Below, piece by piece: positions 7,641-16,979 of a stretch of 64,000 nucleotides of DNA (the first letter of the stretch is position 1; every line of letters begins with the position of its first letter). The notes beneath the pieces are model-generated. The model was given only the letters and a program-made list of their open reading frames with translations, made no database searches and was not told where the DNA came from. The translations under genes and the position numbers were made by a program. The DNA is taken from the NCBI RefSeq assembly GCF_002723935.1, contig NZ_BEWM01000003.1:248001-312000 (forward strand). Reading direction: 5' to 3'. This DNA is from Gluconobacter cerinus. GTDB taxonomy: Bacteria > Pseudomonadota > Alphaproteobacteria > Acetobacterales > Acetobacteraceae.

Positions 7641-9179
7641 ATGACGCGGCGCTTCACCATTACAACTCCGATTTTCTACGTGAACGGCGCTCCGCATATC
7701 GGGCATGCCTATACGTCCATCGCGGCTGACGTTCTGGCCCGTTTCCATCGCCTGAATGGTGAAGACGTCCTGTTCGTCAGCGGGACGGACGAGCACGGCC
7801 AGAAGGTCGAGCAGACCGCGACCGCTCAGGGCATGGAGACGCAGGCCTATGCCGACAAGATTTCTGCGTCTTTTCGCCAGATGCAGCAGGACATGGCGAT
7901 CTCCACGGATGAGTTCATCCGCACGACGGATGAGCGTCACAAAATTGCTGCAAGTGCGTTGTGGGAGAAGGTAGCGGCCAATGGTCACATCTATCTCGGC
8001 GCGTATGAGGGCTGGTACTCCACACGCGATGAAGCGTTCATTGGTGAAGATGAGCTGGTCAAGAAGCCAGATGGAACGATGGTTGCTCCATCCGGTGCGC
8101 CAGTAGAGCGCGTCAAGGAGCCGTCCTATTTCTTCAAGCTGTCCGAGTTTCAGGACCGTCTGCTGAAGCTGTATGAAGACAATCCCGAGTTTATTGGTCC
8201 GCATGGACCGCGTCGGGAGATCGAGAGCTTCGTGAAGCAGGGGCTGAGAGATCTTTCCGTCAGCCGCACCAGCTTCAAATGGGGTATTCCGGTTCCGAAC
8301 GATCCGGATCACGTCATGTATGTCTGGTTCGATGCGCTCGCTAACTATCTGACGGCTGTGGGCTACCCGGATCTGAATGATCCACGTGCGAAGTTCTGGC
8401 CGGCTGACCTGCATATTGTTGGCAAGGAAATCGCCCGCTTCCATTGCGTGTACTGGCCGGCTTTCCTGATGGCTGCGGGTATTGAGCTGCCGAAAAGCGT
8501 CTTCGCCCATGGCTGGTGGACGGTCGAAGGCGAGAAGATGAGCAAGTCTCTCGGCAACGTTCTGGACCCGAAGGCGCTGGCTGATGAGTTCGGTCTTGAC
8601 GCGCTGCGGTTCTTCCTGATGCGAGAAGTGCCGTTTGGTGGTGATTCAAACTTCAGCCGTCGTTCGATGATTACGCGCACGAACGTCGAACTGGCGAACG
8701 ATCTCGGCAATCTGTGCCAGCGGACGCTGAGCCTCGTGGCGCGCAATCTTGGTGGCATTGTCCCGGAACGCGGGCCACAGACGGAAGACGATCTGGCCAT
8801 TCTGGCCACGGCGCAGCTTCTGCCGTCTCTGATGAACGAGCAGATCGAGCGCAAAGCCATTACGGATGCGCTTGAGGAAGTCTGGAAGATCATCCGTGCG
8901 GCCAATTCTTACATTGACCGTCAGGCACCCTGGGCGCTGAAGAAGACTGATCCGGAGCGGATGGCGCATGTTCTGCGTGTGTTGCTGGATGTGATCCGTG
9001 CGATTGCGACGATGCTTCAGCCCTATATGCCCAACACGATGGACAAGATGCTGACCCAACTTGGTGTGGAAGAGCACGAGCGGACATTCGCCGCTCTTGA
9101 AACGCCGCTTCCAGGTGGGCGCACATTGCCAAAGCCGGAAGGGCTGTTCCCGCGCTTCGTCGTCGAGGAAGCAGAATGA
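7641..9179 (+). CDS. metG: Methionyl-tRNA synthetase
   Basis: Class I aminoacyl-tRNA synthetase, 512 residues from ATG 7641. The HIGH motif is PHIGHAY near residue 15 and the KMSKS loop is EKMSKSLGN. The segment GWYSTRDEAFIGEDEL occupies the place of the zinc knuckle and has no Cys pairs, so this is the zinc-free type. No C-terminal tRNA-binding extension is present. Upstream in-frame starts are GTG 7608 (overlapping the holB stop) and ATG 7623; 7641 is preferred because family proteins begin one to three residues before the RFTITTPIFYVNG strand, but Shine-Dalgarno support is weak for all three. Confidence 0.92.
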   Translation: MTRRFTITTPIFYVNGAPHIGHAYTSIAADVLARFHRLNGEDVLFVSGTDEHGQKVEQTATAQGMETQAYADKISASFRQMQQDMAISTDEFIRTTDERHKIAASALWEKVAANGHIYLGAYEGWYSTRDEAFIGEDELVKKPDGTMVAPSGAPVERVKEPSYFFKLSEFQDRLLKLYEDNPEFIGPHGPRREIESFVKQGLRDLSVSRTSFKWGIPVPNDPDHVMYVWFDALANYLTAVGYPDLNDPRAKFWPADLHIVGKEIARFHCVYWPAFLMAAGIELPKSVFAHGWWTVEGEKMSKSLGNVLDPKALADEFGLDALRFFLMREVPFGGDSNFSRRSMITRTNVELANDLGNLCQRTLSLVARNLGGIVPERGPQTEDDLAILATAQLLPSLMNEQIERKAITDALEEVWKIIRAANSYIDRQAPWALKKTDPERMAHVLRVLLDVIRAIATMLQPYMPNTMDKMLTQLGVEEHERTFAALETPLPGGRTLPKPEGLFPRFVVEEAE

Positions 9180-9961
9180 CGGGACTGATCGACAGTCATT
9201 GCCATCTTGATCGTCTGGACGATGTGCCTGCCGCGCTGGAGATCGCGCGGCAGTCTGGTCTAGCTGGCATGATTACGATCGGGACGCGCTTTTCACAGGC
9301 AGAGATCCAGATTGGTCTGACGCGCTTTGACGCGCCAGGCCTTCGCGTCTGGTGTGCCATCGGCACGCATCCGGATCATGTGGGTGAAGAGCGTCGTCCT
9401 TCTGTGGAAGAGCTGGTTCAGAAAGCCGAGCCATCCTGTGTGGTGGCCATTGGTGAGTCCGGGCTGGATTATTTTCACAGCGGAGATGAGGCGAAACCGG
9501 CGCAGCACGCTGCATTCCGCACACATATTGCTGCGGCTCGTGAGACAGGCTTGCCGGTCGTCATTCATACGCGACAGGCAGACGATGATACGATCGCGAT
9601 TTTGCGCGAAGAAAGCGGGAAGGGTGCGTTTCCTTTCCTGATTCACTGCTTTGCCTCGGGACCCAAGCTCGCTGAGGCTGCGCTTGAACTCGGGGGCTAT
9701 ATCAGCTTTTCCGGGCTTCTGACGTTTCCGAAATGTGAGGCAATCCGGGACGTTGCGCGGATCGTTCCTGAGGAGCGGCTGCTGGTTGAAACGGACAGTC
9801 CGTTTCTTGCGCCCGTTCCAAAGCGCGGTAAGCCGAATACACCGGGATATGTGGCCCACACAGCTGCGCGACTGGCGCAGGAGCGGGGGGTTTCCGCTGA
9901 GAAAATCGCGGATATCACCACCGAAAACGTACATCGTCTTTTTGCAAGGACACGCCTGTGA
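9176..9961 (+). CDS. tatD: TatD-family metal-dependent hydrolase
   Basis: 261 residues, start overlapping the metG stop as ATGA. Metal ligands are visible in SHCHLD at the N-terminus, GESGLDY (conserved Glu), VIHTRQA and LIHCFAS (His), and ETDSPFLAP (Asp). TatD proteins are TIM-barrel metal-dependent nucleases or exonucleases. The gene is followed by the metallo-beta-lactamase-fold gene with a 4-bp overlap, a pairing often seen in alphaproteobacteria. Confidence 0.9.
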   Translation: MTGLIDSHCHLDRLDDVPAALEIARQSGLAGMITIGTRFSQAEIQIGLTRFDAPGLRVWCAIGTHPDHVGEERRPSVEELVQKAEPSCVVAIGESGLDYFHSGDEAKPAQHAAFRTHIAAARETGLPVVIHTRQADDDTIAILREESGKGAFPFLIHCFASGPKLAEAALELGGYISFSGLLTFPKCEAIRDVARIVPEERLLVETDSPFLAPVPKRGKPNTPGYVAHTAARLAQERGVSAEKIADITTENVHRLFARTRL

Positions 9962-10749
9962 AAGTCACAATCCTTGGATGTGGAGGTTCTGCGGGCGTGC
10001 CAATGCTTGGTGGTCAGAACGGCTCACAAACGGGGATCTGGGGGCACTGCAATCCGCAGAACCCCAAGAACAGGCGTACGCGTTCTTCGATTGTTGTTGA
10101 AGGTGAGGGTGGGTTTCGGCTTCTGGTTGATTCCGGGCCGGATTTCCGCTCTCAAATGCTCAATTGCGGTCTGAGCCACATCGATGCAGTGCTCTATACG
10201 CACCCGCATAGTGACCATATCGCAGGACTTGATGATCTGCGGGCCATCAACCGTGTGATTGATAAACCACTTCCGCTTTTAGCCGCGCAAAGCACTTTGG
10301 AAGAGCTGCGGCAGCGGTTTGCCTATGCTTTTGCGCCTTGGAAAGGCCCGGATTTTTATCGTCCAGTCTTCAATGAGCAAGTCGTTACGGCTGGCGAAGA
10401 CGTCGATTTTCCCGGTCTGGAAGGGCATATTTTCGAGCAGCGACATGGGCGGATCACGTCTCTGGGGCTGCGGTTTGGAAAATTTGCCTATTCCACGGAT
10501 GTTGAAACATTGTCCGAAGACGCTCTGACGCTTCTGGATGGTGTGGATACGTGGGTTGTGGATTGCTTCCAGTATGAACCGCATCCAGCTCATGCCTGGC
10601 TGGAGCGTGTGCTGGAATGGCGCACGAAAATCAGGGCAGGGCGCACAATCCTGACTCATATGGGCACGGATATGGATTACGACATTCTATGCCAGACACT
10701 GCCGCCGGATGTGCGTCCGGCTTATGATGGAATGGTTCTGAAATTTTGA
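9958..10749 (+). CDS. MBL-fold metallo-hydrolase (COG1235/PhnP-like)
   Basis: 263 residues with a GTG start overlapping the tatD stop. The metal site THPHSDHIAGLD (H-x-H-x-D-H) is near residue 81, a further Asp lies in YSTDVE and a late His in LTHMGTD, together forming a complete dinuclear metal site. The N-terminus LGCGGSAGVP is typical of the PhnP-like branch, which includes cyclic phosphodiesterases. No phosphonate genes are nearby, so the phn name should not be used. It is the last gene of the plus-strand run, with a strong terminator immediately after the stop codon. Confidence 0.85.
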   Translation: MKVTILGCGGSAGVPMLGGQNGSQTGIWGHCNPQNPKNRRTRSSIVVEGEGGFRLLVDSGPDFRSQMLNCGLSHIDAVLYTHPHSDHIAGLDDLRAINRVIDKPLPLLAAQSTLEELRQRFAYAFAPWKGPDFYRPVFNEQVVTAGEDVDFPGLEGHIFEQRHGRITSLGLRFGKFAYSTDVETLSEDALTLLDGVDTWVVDCFQYEPHPAHAWLERVLEWRTKIRAGRTILTHMGTDMDYDILCQTLPPDVRPAYDGMVLKF

Positions 10750-10781
10750 AAAAACCGGGCAGGGTGGTCTGCCCGGTTTTT
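10750..10781. terminator. Bidirectional rho-independent terminator
   Basis: A 13-bp perfect stem (arms 10750-10762 and 10769-10781, AAAAACCGGGCAG and its complement) encloses the loop GGTGGT. The A/T ends provide a U-tract in both directions, serving the metallo-hydrolase gene on the plus strand and the porin gene on the minus strand. Confidence 0.9.
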
Positions 10782-10787
10782 CTGGGC

Positions 10788-12416
10788 TCAGAAGGTGATC
10801 ATCGCGCCCGCTGACATGGTGTGATCGCTTTCATGGTTCGGGCCATGAGCATCGGATTCCGTGTGGGCATATTCACCCACAAGGAACATCCAGTCTGTCA
10901 GTGTGTAATAAAGTGCCCCGACTTCGGACTGATTGCGACGGACCAGCGATGGATTGTCTTCGCCCGCAGCCTGATAAAGATTGCTGACGCCATAGCTTCC
11001 AACCAGCTTCAGGCGTGGCAGGATCTTGTAGGAGGCCTGAACGTAATAGCCTTCCGAGTTTCGTTTGCGGCCGGACTGGGAAATGCCGTCAAACAGCAGG
11101 CCGGTCGTGCCCAAACCATTACCGTAATAGTAATAAGCCACGCCTTCAAACGGTCCGCGGGAGAGCTTGACGCCAACATCGCCTGCAGCGACGGTCGCGC
11201 CTTTGCGGCTGTCTGTACCCAGGGTTGAGCTTGTCAGGTTCTGGACGTGCTGGGTCAGGAAGCTGGCCCAGAGGCGTGTGGTGAAACCTGCAATTTTTGC
11301 GTCGTAGGTAACTTTACCCTGAACCATTGGCGAGCTGTGCTGCGTGCTTGTCGCAGACAGTCCACCGCCAGCATAGTTGAACGGATCCAGCGGCGTCATG
11401 ATGCCGACAGATCCCTGAAGACCATGCCACTTTGGGGAGATGTAGGTGATCTGTGGAAGCCAATCCGTGTAGACGTAACCCACACCGATGCGGCCCAGAG
11501 ACGTATTGGCCGGGTTGGCATTGCTTCCCGTACTGCCGACACTCAGCAATGTTGCATCATTCAGAATGGCATCAGATGCGAACAGGGCAATGTCACGACC
11601 GATCTTGATCGTACCAAGTCTGTCGGTGCCAGCTGTCATGTACACCTGACGGAAATCAACGCCCGCTGTTCCGAGGCCCACGGGGCTGCCACCGGAGTTG
11701 GCGTTGAACGCGCCGACATCTGCGTTGTTCAGTCCCGGATACATTCCGAAGACCGCGCCAAGTTTGATGCCATCCTGAACCGTGTTCAGTTTCAGGATGA
11801 GGCCACCAGGAAGCAGGCCGTTTCTGACGGATGAGGAATCAAATCCACTGGAGCCGGTGGAGACGCCACCTGCGACGGGCTTGCCGCCACCAGGGCTGTT
11901 ATACGTGTAGAAGCCGTTAACGAAGCCTGAGAGATTGATCTCGATCTGGCCGGCCTGAACGGTTACGCCTTTGCCTGCGACGTAAGGTTTGACGCGCACA
12001 ACGCTATCTGGATCGTAGCTCGCGCGCGCCTGACGGAGCATGGAACGTGTGTCACGTGCATCAGCCGCAGCTTCACTGGCTGCACGGCGTGCGGCCTGAG
12101 CGGCAGCGATGGTTGTGACGTCGGGGGGCTCAAGGCTGCCGTCATACTGAGTTGGATTGTATCGGCGGTATCGGTTGCGTTTTGCCGGGGGGCTTGAGGT
12201 ACCATCCTGATTGGAAGATGCCTCGGATCGGCTGTGTCGCAGATGGTGTGCCAGAAGGCTGTTATATTCTCCGTGTGTCAGGCTGCCTTTGGCCCGAAGG
12301 ATATCAAGAAGTTCGGTGTAATCGTCGGCGTGTGCGGTTGCAGGAAGAACCGTGAGAGACCCAACAGAAAAAACGCAGCTCAGAAAAGCAATCTGGCGCA
12401 ATGAAAGGCGTGGCAT
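10788..12416 (-). CDS. Outer-membrane porin with N-terminal helical linker
   Basis: 542 residues from the ATG at 12416. The signal peptide ends around LPATAHA. After it, residues about 30-125 are polar and include an Ala/Arg-rich helix (AAAQAARRAASEAAADARD) likely to form a coiled coil. The rest has alternating hydrophobic and polar residues typical of a beta-barrel and ends with Phe (SAGAMITF), the usual outer-membrane assembly signal. A GTG farther upstream at 12491 is in frame but has no Shine-Dalgarno sequence, whereas 12416 has GGAGCGG. Substrate specificity cannot be read from the sequence. The gene is divergent from the POT transporter across a long control region. Confidence 0.85.
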   Translation of the reverse strand: MPRLSLRQIAFLSCVFSVGSLTVLPATAHADDYTELLDILRAKGSLTHGEYNSLLAHHLRHSRSEASSNQDGTSSPPAKRNRYRRYNPTQYDGSLEPPDVTTIAAAQAARRAASEAAADARDTRSMLRQARASYDPDSVVRVKPYVAGKGVTVQAGQIEINLSGFVNGFYTYNSPGGGKPVAGGVSTGSSGFDSSSVRNGLLPGGLILKLNTVQDGIKLGAVFGMYPGLNNADVGAFNANSGGSPVGLGTAGVDFRQVYMTAGTDRLGTIKIGRDIALFASDAILNDATLLSVGSTGSNANPANTSLGRIGVGYVYTDWLPQITYISPKWHGLQGSVGIMTPLDPFNYAGGGLSATSTQHSSPMVQGKVTYDAKIAGFTTRLWASFLTQHVQNLTSSTLGTDSRKGATVAAGDVGVKLSRGPFEGVAYYYYGNGLGTTGLLFDGISQSGRKRNSEGYYVQASYKILPRLKLVGSYGVSNLYQAAGEDNPSLVRRNQSEVGALYYTLTDWMFLVGEYAHTESDAHGPNHESDHTMSAGAMITF

Positions 12417-12563
12417 GCAACAACCGCTCCAGCGGAGGATCCGGTTCACGACAATGGGTTCGTGCACCAGAAGAATTGATCTTCGTTTCACGTTAGCGCC
12501 AAAAATGACATTCTTCGCAACAAGTCATCGTGTATCACGGATATGTGAGTTTTCCGGCTGTTT

Positions 12564-12592
12564 TTGATATTCAAGTTGGCATAATATATCTT
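12564..12592 (+). promoter_or_regulatory. Possible promoter in the AT-rich porin/POT intergenic region
   Basis: TTGATA at 12564-12569 and TATCTT at 12587-12592 are spaced by 17 bp in the most AT-rich part of the 506-bp gap (12417-12922). The complementary strand of the same patch also offers AT-rich hexamers for the porin, so the direction is uncertain. Confidence 0.3.
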
Positions 12593-12724
12593 ATACGACA
12601 TGTATGTGAAGCAAAATATAAAACCTCTTCCGCATTTGCAGACCCAATATCAGAGACTGAAATCGGCTTATTCTCCACGATTTTGGCCTAGTTTGACGTT
12701 CTTTGCATTGAGTTAAGTGATTTA

Positions 12725-12843
12725 TGGCATTTTGCCACTTCGTCTGATGCTTGTGGCTCTCTGGCATATCGCCGCGTGCGAATTTTCGTTTAGTGGCAAA
12801 ATGCCATGATGACTGATCGCGGTTTGTTGATGGCATTCTGCCA
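12725..12843. promoter_or_regulatory. Cluster of three TGGCA-N3-TGCCA palindromes
   Basis: Perfect inverted repeats lie at 12725-12737 (TGGCATTTTGCCA), 12794-12806 (TGGCAAAATGCCA) and 12831-12843 (TGGCATTCTGCCA), with a degenerate fourth at 12762-12774. Centres of the four fall at 12731, 12768, 12800 and 12837, giving spacings of 37, 32 and 37 bp. The outer two exact sites also form a 16-bp inverted repeat (12724-12739 with 12792-12807). Each box has the T-N11-A form known for LysR-type regulators, but the regulator is not encoded nearby. Confidence 0.6.
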
Positions 12844-12858
12844 TAAGTTTTTCAGCCT

Positions 12859-12895
12859 CTTTACCCATGGTCTGATTGGCCTTTACCCATGGTCT
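12859..12895. repeat. 15-bp direct repeat ahead of the POT gene
   Basis: CTTTACCCATGGTCT occurs at 12859-12873 and again at 12881-12895, a period of 22 bp or about two helical turns. It lies between the palindrome cluster and the proposed start codon of the transporter and could be a second binding site or a product of local duplication. Confidence 0.6.
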
Positions 12896-12922
12896 CTCCT
12901 CTCTTCAGGCTGTGAGACTGTT

Positions 12923-14311
12923 TTGACCGAAGTGATTCCGAACGACCCTGTGGTCGATGCCGTGAAAGTGCCGTCTTCCATAGATTTGTTTGGGCATCCC
13001 AGAGGGCTTTGGGTCCTGGTGCTGACTGAAGGCTGCGTAGCATTCTCGCTTTACGGCATGCAGGCCATTCTGGTGCTCTATCTGGCGGACTACCTGCTCC
13101 AACCCGGGCATGTAGATCATGTGCTGGGTATGAGCGCGCTGAAGTCTTTCCTTGGCGCGCTTTACGCACCAGTCGGGACACAGGCTACGGCAGGTGCGAT
13201 TACTGGCCTTTTTCTGGCGCTGATTTACGCAACCCCTCTTCTCGGCGGTATCGTCGCTGACCGGTTTCTCGGTCGAACCCGCACGATTTTCCTCGGTGCG
13301 ATCCTTATGACAATCGGGCATGTTCTCATGTCTTTTGACTGGAGTTTTGTCATCGCCATCACCACGCTCCTATTGGGGCTTGGAGCGGCTGGTGGTCTAC
13401 GCGCGCAGGTTGGCGCTCTTTATGCACTGGACGATCCACGGCGCTCAGAGGCCTATCAGATCTATTCGTTGGGTGTTCAGGCTGCGGTCATCGCAGCTCC
13501 TGCCCTATGCGCTTATCTTGCCATCAAGGCCTGGCACTGGGGCTTTCTGGCTGCCAGTCTAGGGATGCTGACGGGGCTTTTCGTCTATATATTGGGTAGG
13601 CGCTGGCTGCCGGAAGACGGCCATTCCAAAGCAATCATCCCTCGCCCATCTTTGACCCCTGCGGAAAAGAAAACAACAGTTCTGCTTTTGGCGCTTCTAC
13701 CCGTTCTGGCTCTAAGCGCCCTGCCAAATTCCGAAATTTTCGATGGTTATTTGTTGTGGGGTCGTGAGCATTACCAACTGACACTTCTGGGGCACCCGTT
13801 TCCGGTCAGCAGTCTTGTGTCGCTGGATGGTCTAGTCAGTACTGTTTGTACGATTTCTGTTCTTGGTTTCTGGAAGCTCTATAATCGCCGCCGCCCGGAC
13901 CTCGCGGAAATCACAAAGGTTGCCATCGGGGCCTTTATCGCGTCGTGTGGCCCGCTCGTTCTGGCCCTCGCATCGTGGCTTTATCCTGCGCCGCATCAGG
14001 TCAGTCTGCTATGGGGCATTGCTTTTCATACGATCAACGATATCGGCTTCAGCATGAGCTACGCGATCGGTATGGCGTTATATTCCCGTGCTGCTCCTGC
14101 GAGCCTCAATACTATTCTTGTCGCCTGCTTCACCCTGCATCTTTTTCTGGCAAACCTGATGATCGGGAAGCTTTCAACCCTGATTGGCCATGTCGCAGAT
14201 GTTCCGTTCTGGCTTATTCACAGCGGGGCGTGCCTGCTGGCAGCCTGTATTCTGTTGGGATGCTCTTGCCTTTGGCGGGATCTGCTGGCGCCTGAGAAAA
14301 GAGCATCGTAA
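12923..14311 (+). CDS. POT/PTR-family proton-dependent peptide transporter
   Basis: About 462 residues from TTG 12923. The sequence LTEGCVAFSLYGMQAILVLYL matches the first-helix PTR signature (E-R-F-S-Y-Y-G), with the E-x-x-E-R-F/Y pair weakened to E-G-C-V-A-F, and TPLLGGIVADRFLGRTRTIF is the second PTR motif with the conserved Gly-Gly and Asp-Arg. Twelve or so membrane helices are evident. Relatives import di- and tripeptides with protons. The frame remains open back to 12806, but that extension would run through the operator palindromes; GTG 12932 is another possible start. The missing part of the first motif suggests altered proton coupling or substrate. Confidence 0.8.
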   Translation: MTEVIPNDPVVDAVKVPSSIDLFGHPRGLWVLVLTEGCVAFSLYGMQAILVLYLADYLLQPGHVDHVLGMSALKSFLGALYAPVGTQATAGAITGLFLALIYATPLLGGIVADRFLGRTRTIFLGAILMTIGHVLMSFDWSFVIAITTLLLGLGAAGGLRAQVGALYALDDPRRSEAYQIYSLGVQAAVIAAPALCAYLAIKAWHWGFLAASLGMLTGLFVYILGRRWLPEDGHSKAIIPRPSLTPAEKKTTVLLLALLPVLALSALPNSEIFDGYLLWGREHYQLTLLGHPFPVSSLVSLDGLVSTVCTISVLGFWKLYNRRRPDLAEITKVAIGAFIASCGPLVLALASWLYPAPHQVSLLWGIAFHTINDIGFSMSYAIGMALYSRAAPASLNTILVACFTLHLFLANLMIGKLSTLIGHVADVPFWLIHSGACLLAACILLGCSCLWRDLLAPEKRAS

Positions 14312-14340
14312 TTGAACGTAGCATGAGGCCGGAATGAGGC

Positions 14341-16905
14341 TCAGGAAGACGCAATTCCCTTGAGCCCCTGAGCGGGAGCAAGCCTCACGCCTTCTGCCGT
14401 TTTCACGACGTATGGGTCCAGAAGGCCGTCTGCGCGCTTATTGCTGCGAGCGATGATGAGGCGCTGGACAATCGGGTAGTCGGTGATCAGTTTTTCGAAT
14501 ACCGGCTTGGGGATTGCCAGAAGATGGCTGAACTGAAGCGACCGGACTGTGCCCTGTAGCCTCTCGCCGCGAATGACAGAGGCAGCGCCGATCAGATCTC
14601 CGCTGCCAAAGAGGATTTCACGCTCTGGAAGATGAACTTCGGCCAAGCCCGCAACCTGTGCATAGACAACCCGGGCTTTTTGCCCACGCTTGAAAAGCAC
14701 TTCGCCTGGTGAAACGAAACGCATCGCGACCTTCCGGGACAATGTGTGCAGAACACTGTCAGGCACGCCATTGAAAGCTGGGAAAGCTCGCAGCCGCTGT
14801 TCAATGCCGCTCTTGAGATTAAAGCGCAGCGGAGCTTCAAGACGCGCGCTCCGGCGTTCAATATCCCGGTGTAGTTCCCGATGCAGCTCCTCGGAAATGA
14901 GATTGTCAGCCTGAAGCGCATCGTATTCTTCGTCTTCCAGGCGCAGCGCGATCTGACGGAGAATACGGCTTTCGAGAGCTTCCGAGTAACCGGAATAATG
15001 CAGACGGAGTGTTTCCAAAGCATCGTCCAGAAGCTTGCGCTGACGTCCCAGAACCTCGGACACGATTTCCGTAATACGCGGGCCGAGGGTTGGCTCCATG
15101 CGCTGCCTCACAAAGCGCTGCAACGACAGTGACACGAGATGCGCGATGATCAGCATCTCGAAGCGTTCCATCATCGCGTACATCAGAGGTTCGTCGAAAT
15201 GGAAGCGGCTGTGCAGTTCCTGGGCAACCCGGAATCTCACCGGCGGCTGTAGTCGGCGCTTCAGGGCGCGGACATAGCCATAACGCCCTTCAAGACGCGC
15301 GCCATCCGCCATGGCTTCAGCCGTCCGCAGGAGCGTTTCCATGACACGACGCGACAGGCCCTGAATGCGAAACAGGTCCAGCAGAAGGGAGCGTTCCTGA
15401 TTGGCAATCGTGATGAGCGCGATATTGACGCGAGCGCGGTCGCTCAGGGCAGATTCAAAATTATTGGCCGCCCTCTCCTTTTCAGCGCGCTTTTCGATCC
15501 GGCTGATGACACCAATGCGCGTCTGCTCGCTAAAGCCCAGTTCATCAGACATCACGCGCGTCCGTTCCGCGACTTCACCAAGACCGATCCCTAGGATCTG
15601 TTGGCGGATCGCCTGATCGATCGGTGACAGTTGATCAAGCTTCAGGAACAGGACGAGTGAACGCAGGGTCGTCCCGTTAACCAGTAGGGTAATCAGCACA
15701 AAGCCTGTTGCGATGATACCGATGAAGTGCGCTACGGGGCTTGAGACGCTCTGGTTCTCGGTCACGGCCAGCGCGAGCGCCAGAGTAATGGCGCCGCGCA
15801 GGCCGCCCCAGACCATGGTAGCCTTGAAAGGCGTTGGGACAGGTGGCGAAAGCTTCGTGAACGCCAGGATCGGCAGCATACCGAACACAACGGCACCGCG
15901 CGCGACCAAACCTGCCACGCTCGCGATCAGGATGAGCACACAGTCCCACTTGGTCATGCCAATCAGGAGGCGCGGAACCAGCATGGAGGCAAGAAGGAAC
16001 ACGAGAGAGCCTGCCCAGAAAACGAGCTGCTGCCATAGCTCGTTCAGGAAGCGCCAGACTTGCGGACGGAAGGTGGACGGTCCATAAGCTGAGACTGTCA
16101 GGCCGGCTGCTGCCGTGGCGACAACGCCGGAGAAGCCGAGCATTTCGTCACACAGAATATAGACTGTGTAGGGCAGAGCGAGGGTCAGGGTGATTTCTGC
16201 TGCCGGGGCGCCGCCCAGGCCTGCAATGAGCAGCAGGGTCAAGCGGCCAAGGCAGACGCCGACAACGATGGCGCCACCAAAAGCCGACGCAAAATCAACG
16301 ACAGCCTCACCGAGATGGATGTGCCGGTGGGATGTGACGGAGGCCAGCAGGATTGCGAAAATCGCAATCGCGGCGGCATCGTTCAGGAGCGCCTCACCTT
16401 CAACAAGGCGCGTCAAACGTGACGCAGCGCCGATCTCCCGGAAGATGCCTGCCACGGCTGACGGATCAGTCGTGGCGACAATGGATCCGAGAAGAAGGCA
16501 GACCACCAGGCTCTGATTGGCGAAGGGGTAAAGCGCCAGACCAATGGTGGCTGTGGAAACCACAACCGCTACAACCGCCAGCAGAAGCACTGTCGCCGTT
16601 TCATGAGCCAGACGACGAACATCAATGCCCATGGCACCCTGGAACACCAGAATGGGCAGGAAGATCAACAGGAAGGCCTCACTGTTGATCGGGAAATAGA
16701 TCAGGGCTTCGGCGGCGCCATCCAGCAGGTCCGTTGCGGAGGAACGAACAACAAGAGACGCAGCGCCACCCAGAACGATGCCAGCAAGGGCCAGCAGAAC
16801 CGTTTCGGAAATCTCAAGCCGTTTGGCCAGAGGCTGAATGATGCTGACGAGCGTGAGCAGGAACGCAATCGCGAGAAGAACGGCTGCAAGGCCTGTCACC
16901 ATCAT
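14341..16905 (-). CDS. Na+/H+ antiporter (CPA1 type) with C-terminal cyclic-nucleotide-binding-like domain
   Basis: 854 residues. Residues 1 to about 420 are the antiporter with some twelve helices; the ion-binding pair appears in LLGSIVATTDPSAV and LVEGEALLNDAAAI (the N-D pair of CPA1 proteins), and MVWGGLRGAITLALAL is another family hallmark. A long charged helical linker (about 430-735) precedes a Crp/cNMP-like domain (about 745-840). In that domain the phosphate-binding cassette with P-R-x-A is not recognisable. It lies downstream of thiE by 75 bp in the opposite-direction-free minus run, and converges on the POT gene with 29 bp between. Confidence 0.85.
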   Translation of the reverse strand: MMVTGLAAVLLAIAFLLTLVSIIQPLAKRLEISETVLLALAGIVLGGAASLVVRSSATDLLDGAAEALIYFPINSEAFLLIFLPILVFQGAMGIDVRRLAHETATVLLLAVVAVVVSTATIGLALYPFANQSLVVCLLLGSIVATTDPSAVAGIFREIGAASRLTRLVEGEALLNDAAAIAIFAILLASVTSHRHIHLGEAVVDFASAFGGAIVVGVCLGRLTLLLIAGLGGAPAAEITLTLALPYTVYILCDEMLGFSGVVATAAAGLTVSAYGPSTFRPQVWRFLNELWQQLVFWAGSLVFLLASMLVPRLLIGMTKWDCVLILIASVAGLVARGAVVFGMLPILAFTKLSPPVPTPFKATMVWGGLRGAITLALALAVTENQSVSSPVAHFIGIIATGFVLITLLVNGTTLRSLVLFLKLDQLSPIDQAIRQQILGIGLGEVAERTRVMSDELGFSEQTRIGVISRIEKRAEKERAANNFESALSDRARVNIALITIANQERSLLLDLFRIQGLSRRVMETLLRTAEAMADGARLEGRYGYVRALKRRLQPPVRFRVAQELHSRFHFDEPLMYAMMERFEMLIIAHLVSLSLQRFVRQRMEPTLGPRITEIVSEVLGRQRKLLDDALETLRLHYSGYSEALESRILRQIALRLEDEEYDALQADNLISEELHRELHRDIERRSARLEAPLRFNLKSGIEQRLRAFPAFNGVPDSVLHTLSRKVAMRFVSPGEVLFKRGQKARVVYAQVAGLAEVHLPEREILFGSGDLIGAASVIRGERLQGTVRSLQFSHLLAIPKPVFEKLITDYPIVQRLIIARSNKRADGLLDPYVVKTAEGVRLAPAQGLKGIASS

Positions 16906-16979
16906 TGTATTCCGTACTCCCTTGGTTCGAAAACCATCCTAGAGACGGTTGCCGCCCCACGATAGCTCTGTCTTGCAAA

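Noticed and set aside
12806-12922. ATG 12806 as start of the POT transporter
   Set aside because: The extension crosses the palindromes and the direct repeat and has no family resemblance; a start near 12923 fits the PTR N-terminus better.
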